A stretch of 7,780 bases of DNA, from positions 16,700 to 24,479 of the forward strand of contig DBRU01000064.1 of assembly GCA_002306375.1 (NCBI GenBank). The letters run 5' to 3'. Each line of letters opens with the position of its first letter. Within the stretch, counting starts at the first letter, position 1. Source of the stretch: Faecalibacterium sp. UBA1360 (GTDB lineage Bacteria > Bacillota > Clostridia > Oscillospirales > Ruminococcaceae). Below are positions 5,643-7,780 of the stretch, piece by piece. Below the pieces are notes generated by a model. That model saw nothing but the letters and a program-made list of their open reading frames with translations, did no database searches and had not been told where the DNA came from. Both the position numbers and the translations under genes were made by a program.

Positions 5643-7022
5643 ATGCAGACCCGGTCTGCCGCAAAACCGGCCGCACAGGCCGAACCGCTGTTCACCAACC
5701 GCCAGCTTGTCCGCCTGCTGTGGCCGCTGATCATCGAGCAGGGCCTGGCCGTGCTCGTGGGCATGGCCGATACGGTCATGGTCTCCAGCGTGGGCGAAGC
5801 CGCCATCTCGGGCGTGTCTCTGGTGGACATGATCAACAACCTGATCATCAACATTTTCGCGGCGCTGGCCACCGGCGGCGCGGTGGTCACCAGCCAGTTT
5901 CTGGGCGCCGGCCGCCGGGAGGACGCCTCCCGCAGCGCCGGCGGCCTGGTGGCGCTCAGCGCGCTGCTGGGCACGGCGGTCACGGCCGTCTGCCTGGTGG
6001 GGCGCGTGGCGCTGCTGCGTCTTTTCTTTGGCAGCATCGAAGCCGACGTCATGACCGAGGCGCTGCTCTATTTCACGATCACCGGGCTTTCCTACCCGTT
6101 TCTGGCCTTGTACAACGCGGGGGCGGCCATCTTCCGCTCCACCGGCAACAGCGCCATTTCCATGAAGGTCAGCGTGCTCATGAACCTCACGAACATTGCG
6201 GGCAACGCCCTGTGCGTCTACGTGCTCAACATGGGCACGGCCGGCGTGGCGGTGCCCACCCTGTTCTCCCGGGCGCTGGGGGCGGTCATCATTCTGTATC
6301 TGGCCGCCGCCCATCACGACAACCCCGCCCGCCTGACCTGGGACGGCGTGCGCCATCTGCAACCCCGCATGGCCCGCAACATCCTGTACATCGGCATCCC
6401 CTCGGCCATGGAGAACAGCCTGTTCCAGCTGGGCCGGGTGCTGGTGGTCAGCATGATCAGCCTGTTCGGCACCGTGCACATCTCGGCCAATGCGGTGGCC
6501 AACAACCTGGACAGTATGGGCTGCATCGTGGGCCAGGCCATGGGCCTTGCCATGATCACCGTGGTGGGCCGCTGCGTGGGCGCGGGCGACCTGGACCAGG
6601 CCGCCCGCTATGCCAGAAAGCTGCTTTTGTGGGACTACATCGTCCAGGGCGCGTCCAACGCCGCCGTGCTGCTGCTTTTGCCCCAGCTGCTGGGCATGTA
6701 CACCCTCTCCGCCGACACCTGGCAGCTGGCCCGCCTGCTGGTTTTGATCCACGCCGGGTCGGGCATTGTGCTGTGGCCCGCCTCCTTCGTGCTGCCCAAC
6801 GCCCTGCGCGCGGCCAGCGATGTGCGCTTTACCATGCTGGTGTCCATCTTCTCCATGGTGGCGTGGCGGCTGGGCTTTTCCTACATTTTGTGCGTGCAGA
6901 TGGGCATGGGCGCGGTGGGCGTCTGGATCGCCATGGTGGTGGACTGGGTGTTCCGCGTGCTGTGCTTTGTCCTTCGCTTTGTCACCGGCGCGTGGAAAAA
7001 GCACGCCCCGCTCCGGGCCTGA
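5643..7022 (+). CDS. MATE-family multidrug/Na+ or H+-coupled efflux transporter
   Basis: This is an integral membrane exporter of the MATE family, expected to expel cationic drugs or metabolites using an ion gradient. From the ATG at 5643 it has 459 residues, the usual family length, and about twelve hydrophobic helices in two similar halves. The first helix has the family pattern PLIIEQGLAVLVGMADTVMV, with Asp43 at the position of the conserved TM1 acid. A matching second-half start is GIPSAMENSLFQLGRVL (251-267). The loops GAGRRED and GAGDLDQ occupy equivalent places after the second helix of each half. AAGAGGG (5628-5634) lies 8 nt before the ATG. A GTG at 5634 in the same frame would add three residues, but it overlaps that ribosome site and is less likely. 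The gene has its own promoter and probably shares its transcript with the exonuclease gene. Substrate unknown. Confidence 0.9.
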   Translation: MQTRSAAKPAAQAEPLFTNRQLVRLLWPLIIEQGLAVLVGMADTVMVSSVGEAAISGVSLVDMINNLIINIFAALATGGAVVTSQFLGAGRREDASRSAGGLVALSALLGTAVTAVCLVGRVALLRLFFGSIEADVMTEALLYFTITGLSYPFLALYNAGAAIFRSTGNSAISMKVSVLMNLTNIAGNALCVYVLNMGTAGVAVPTLFSRALGAVIILYLAAAHHDNPARLTWDGVRHLQPRMARNILYIGIPSAMENSLFQLGRVLVVSMISLFGTVHISANAVANNLDSMGCIVGQAMGLAMITVVGRCVGAGDLDQAARYARKLLLWDYIVQGASNAAVLLLLPQLLGMYTLSADTWQLARLLVLIHAGSGIVLWPASFVLPNALRAASDVRFTMLVSIFSMVAWRLGFSYILCVQMGMGAVGVWIAMVVDWVFRVLCFVLRFVTGAWKKHAPLRA

Positions 7023-7055
7023 ATCCCCGATACCAAGAAAGGAACGTACCATCCC

Positions 7056-7780
7056 ATGAAATTCGTCAGCTGGAACGTCAACGGCCTGCGGGCCTGCCTG
7101 AAAAAGGGCTTTGCCGACGCCTTTGCCGCCTTTGACGCCGACGCCGTCTGCTTGCAGGAGACCAAGATGCAGCCCGGCCAGGCGGACTTTGAACCCGAAG
7201 GCTATGCCGAATACATCAACAGCGCCGAGAAAAAAGGCTATTCCGGCACGCTGATCTACACCCGCCTGCAGCCCCTCAACGCCTGGAACGGCATCGGCGT
7301 CGAGGCCCACAGCCACGAAGGCCGGGCCATCACGCTGGAATTTGAGAACTTTTACCTCGTCAACCTCTACGTGCCCAACGCCCAGAACGAGCTGGCCCGC
7401 ATCGACTACCGCATGCAGTGGGAGGACGACCTGCGCGCCTATCTGCTGGACCTGGACGCCAAAAAGCCGGTGATCGTCTGCGGCGACATGAATGTGGCCC
7501 ATCAGGAGATCGACCTGAAGAACCCCGGCCCCAACCGGGGGGCGGCGGGCTTTTCGGACCAGGAGCGGGGCAAGATGACCGAGCTGCTGGCCGCCGGCTT
7601 TGTGGACAGCTTCCGCCACCTGCACCCCGATGCCACGGGGGCGTACAGTTGGTGGAGCATGCGCTTTAGGGCCAGAGAGCGCAACGCGGGATGGCGCATC
7701 GACTATTTCCTTGTGTCCCGCCGCATCGCGGACCGCATCCGCGCGGCCGGGATCCTGCCCGACGTGATGGGCAGCGACCA
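7056..7780 (+). CDS. xth: Exonuclease III / AP endonuclease (Xth/ExoA family), 3'-truncated by window end
   Basis: This DNA-repair enzyme of the EEP superfamily cuts at abasic sites and removes 3'-blocking groups, acting in base excision repair in the cytoplasm. The frame from ATG 7056 stays open to the window edge (241 full codons). The active-site set is visible: Asn7 in SWNVNGLR, Glu35 in QETK, Tyr105 in LYVPN, Asp144 and Asn146 in GDMNVAH, and Asp216 in GWRIDYFLVS. The last complete codons read GSD and the next begins CA, where the catalytic His of the SDH motif is expected. Only a short C-terminus should therefore be missing (family about 250-260 residues). The wording GDMNVAHQEIDLKNP and AYSWWS places it nearer Gram-positive ExoA and APE1 than E. 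coli ExoIII. An AAAGGAA site (7038-7044) precedes the ATG by 11 nt. The gene starts 33 nt after the MATE stop with no visible terminator or promoter between, so co-transcription is likely. Confidence 0.94.
   Translation, partial: MKFVSWNVNGLRACLKKGFADAFAAFDADAVCLQETKMQPGQADFEPEGYAEYINSAEKKGYSGTLIYTRLQPLNAWNGIGVEAHSHEGRAITLEFENFYLVNLYVPNAQNELARIDYRMQWEDDLRAYLLDLDAKKPVIVCGDMNVAHQEIDLKNPGPNRGAAGFSDQERGKMTELLAAGFVDSFRHLHPDATGAYSWWSMRFRARERNAGWRIDYFLVSRRIADRIRAAGILPDVMGSD

Noticed and set aside
4115..6052. 645-residue open frame on the minus strand
   Set aside because: It is antisense to the permease and the start of the MATE gene, crosses a strong terminator and promoter, and is low-complexity Gly/Ala/Asp/His sequence without motifs.
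5546..7135. 529-residue + strand frame overlapping the MATE gene
   Set aside because: It is an Arg/Gly/His-rich shadow frame. It would start inside the terminator, while the MATE frame has the expected helices and conserved residues.
5430..7625. 731-residue open frame on the minus strand
   Set aside because: It is antisense to the MATE and exonuclease genes, is His/Gly/Gln-rich, and has no family resemblance.

Overview
The window is GC-rich, with strong G/C preference at third codon positions, and every supported gene is on the + strand. Strong Shine-Dalgarno sites (AAGGAG, GGAGGG), a BMP-type nucleoside ABC permease, a MacA/MacB-like exporter encoded without a visible outer-membrane partner, and a Gram-positive/APE1-like exonuclease III together suggest a high-GC member of the Clostridia, possibly a gut Oscillospiraceae/Ruminococcaceae relative of Faecalibacterium, Gemmiger or Subdoligranulum. 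That placement is an inference from gene style, not from a marker gene.

Layout. (1) Positions 1-942 hold the 3' part of a nucleoside-type ABC permease, probably the last gene of an importer operon that begins upstream. (2) Positions 943-1425 are non-coding. The first two thirds (957-1246) is a dense array of five hairpins whose two ends are mirror images. The last third carries a promoter (1281-1308) and a leader of about 110 nt. (3) Positions 1426-5518 are a tightly packed three-gene export operon: a membrane-fusion/HlyD-type adaptor with a very long coiled coil, a MacB/LolD-type ATPase (3-nt gap), and a MacB-type permease (14-nt overlap). A strong intrinsic terminator follows at 5561-5594. 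(4) Positions 5587-5613 hold a promoter with an extended -10 that drives a MATE-family efflux transporter (5643-7022). An exonuclease III-family AP endonuclease follows 33 nt later (7056 to the window end, cut at its catalytic His codon).

How the genes work together. The ATPase and permease should form a MacB/YknYZ-like mechanotransmission transporter, with the adaptor docked on its extracellular side. The substrate cannot be read from sequence; antimicrobial peptides, toxins or lipids are typical for the family. The MATE protein is a second, ion-driven exporter with its own promoter. The exonuclease is a DNA-repair gene that is probably co-transcribed with it.

The part least explained by ordinary annotation is the hairpin array at 957-1246. 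It contains more structure than transcription termination needs, has mirrored ends, and includes one stem that pairs better as minus-strand RNA. It may be a dispersed palindromic (MITE/REP-like) element or a structured RNA. The coding regions look like ordinary members of known families, and I see no convincing new multi-gene system here.
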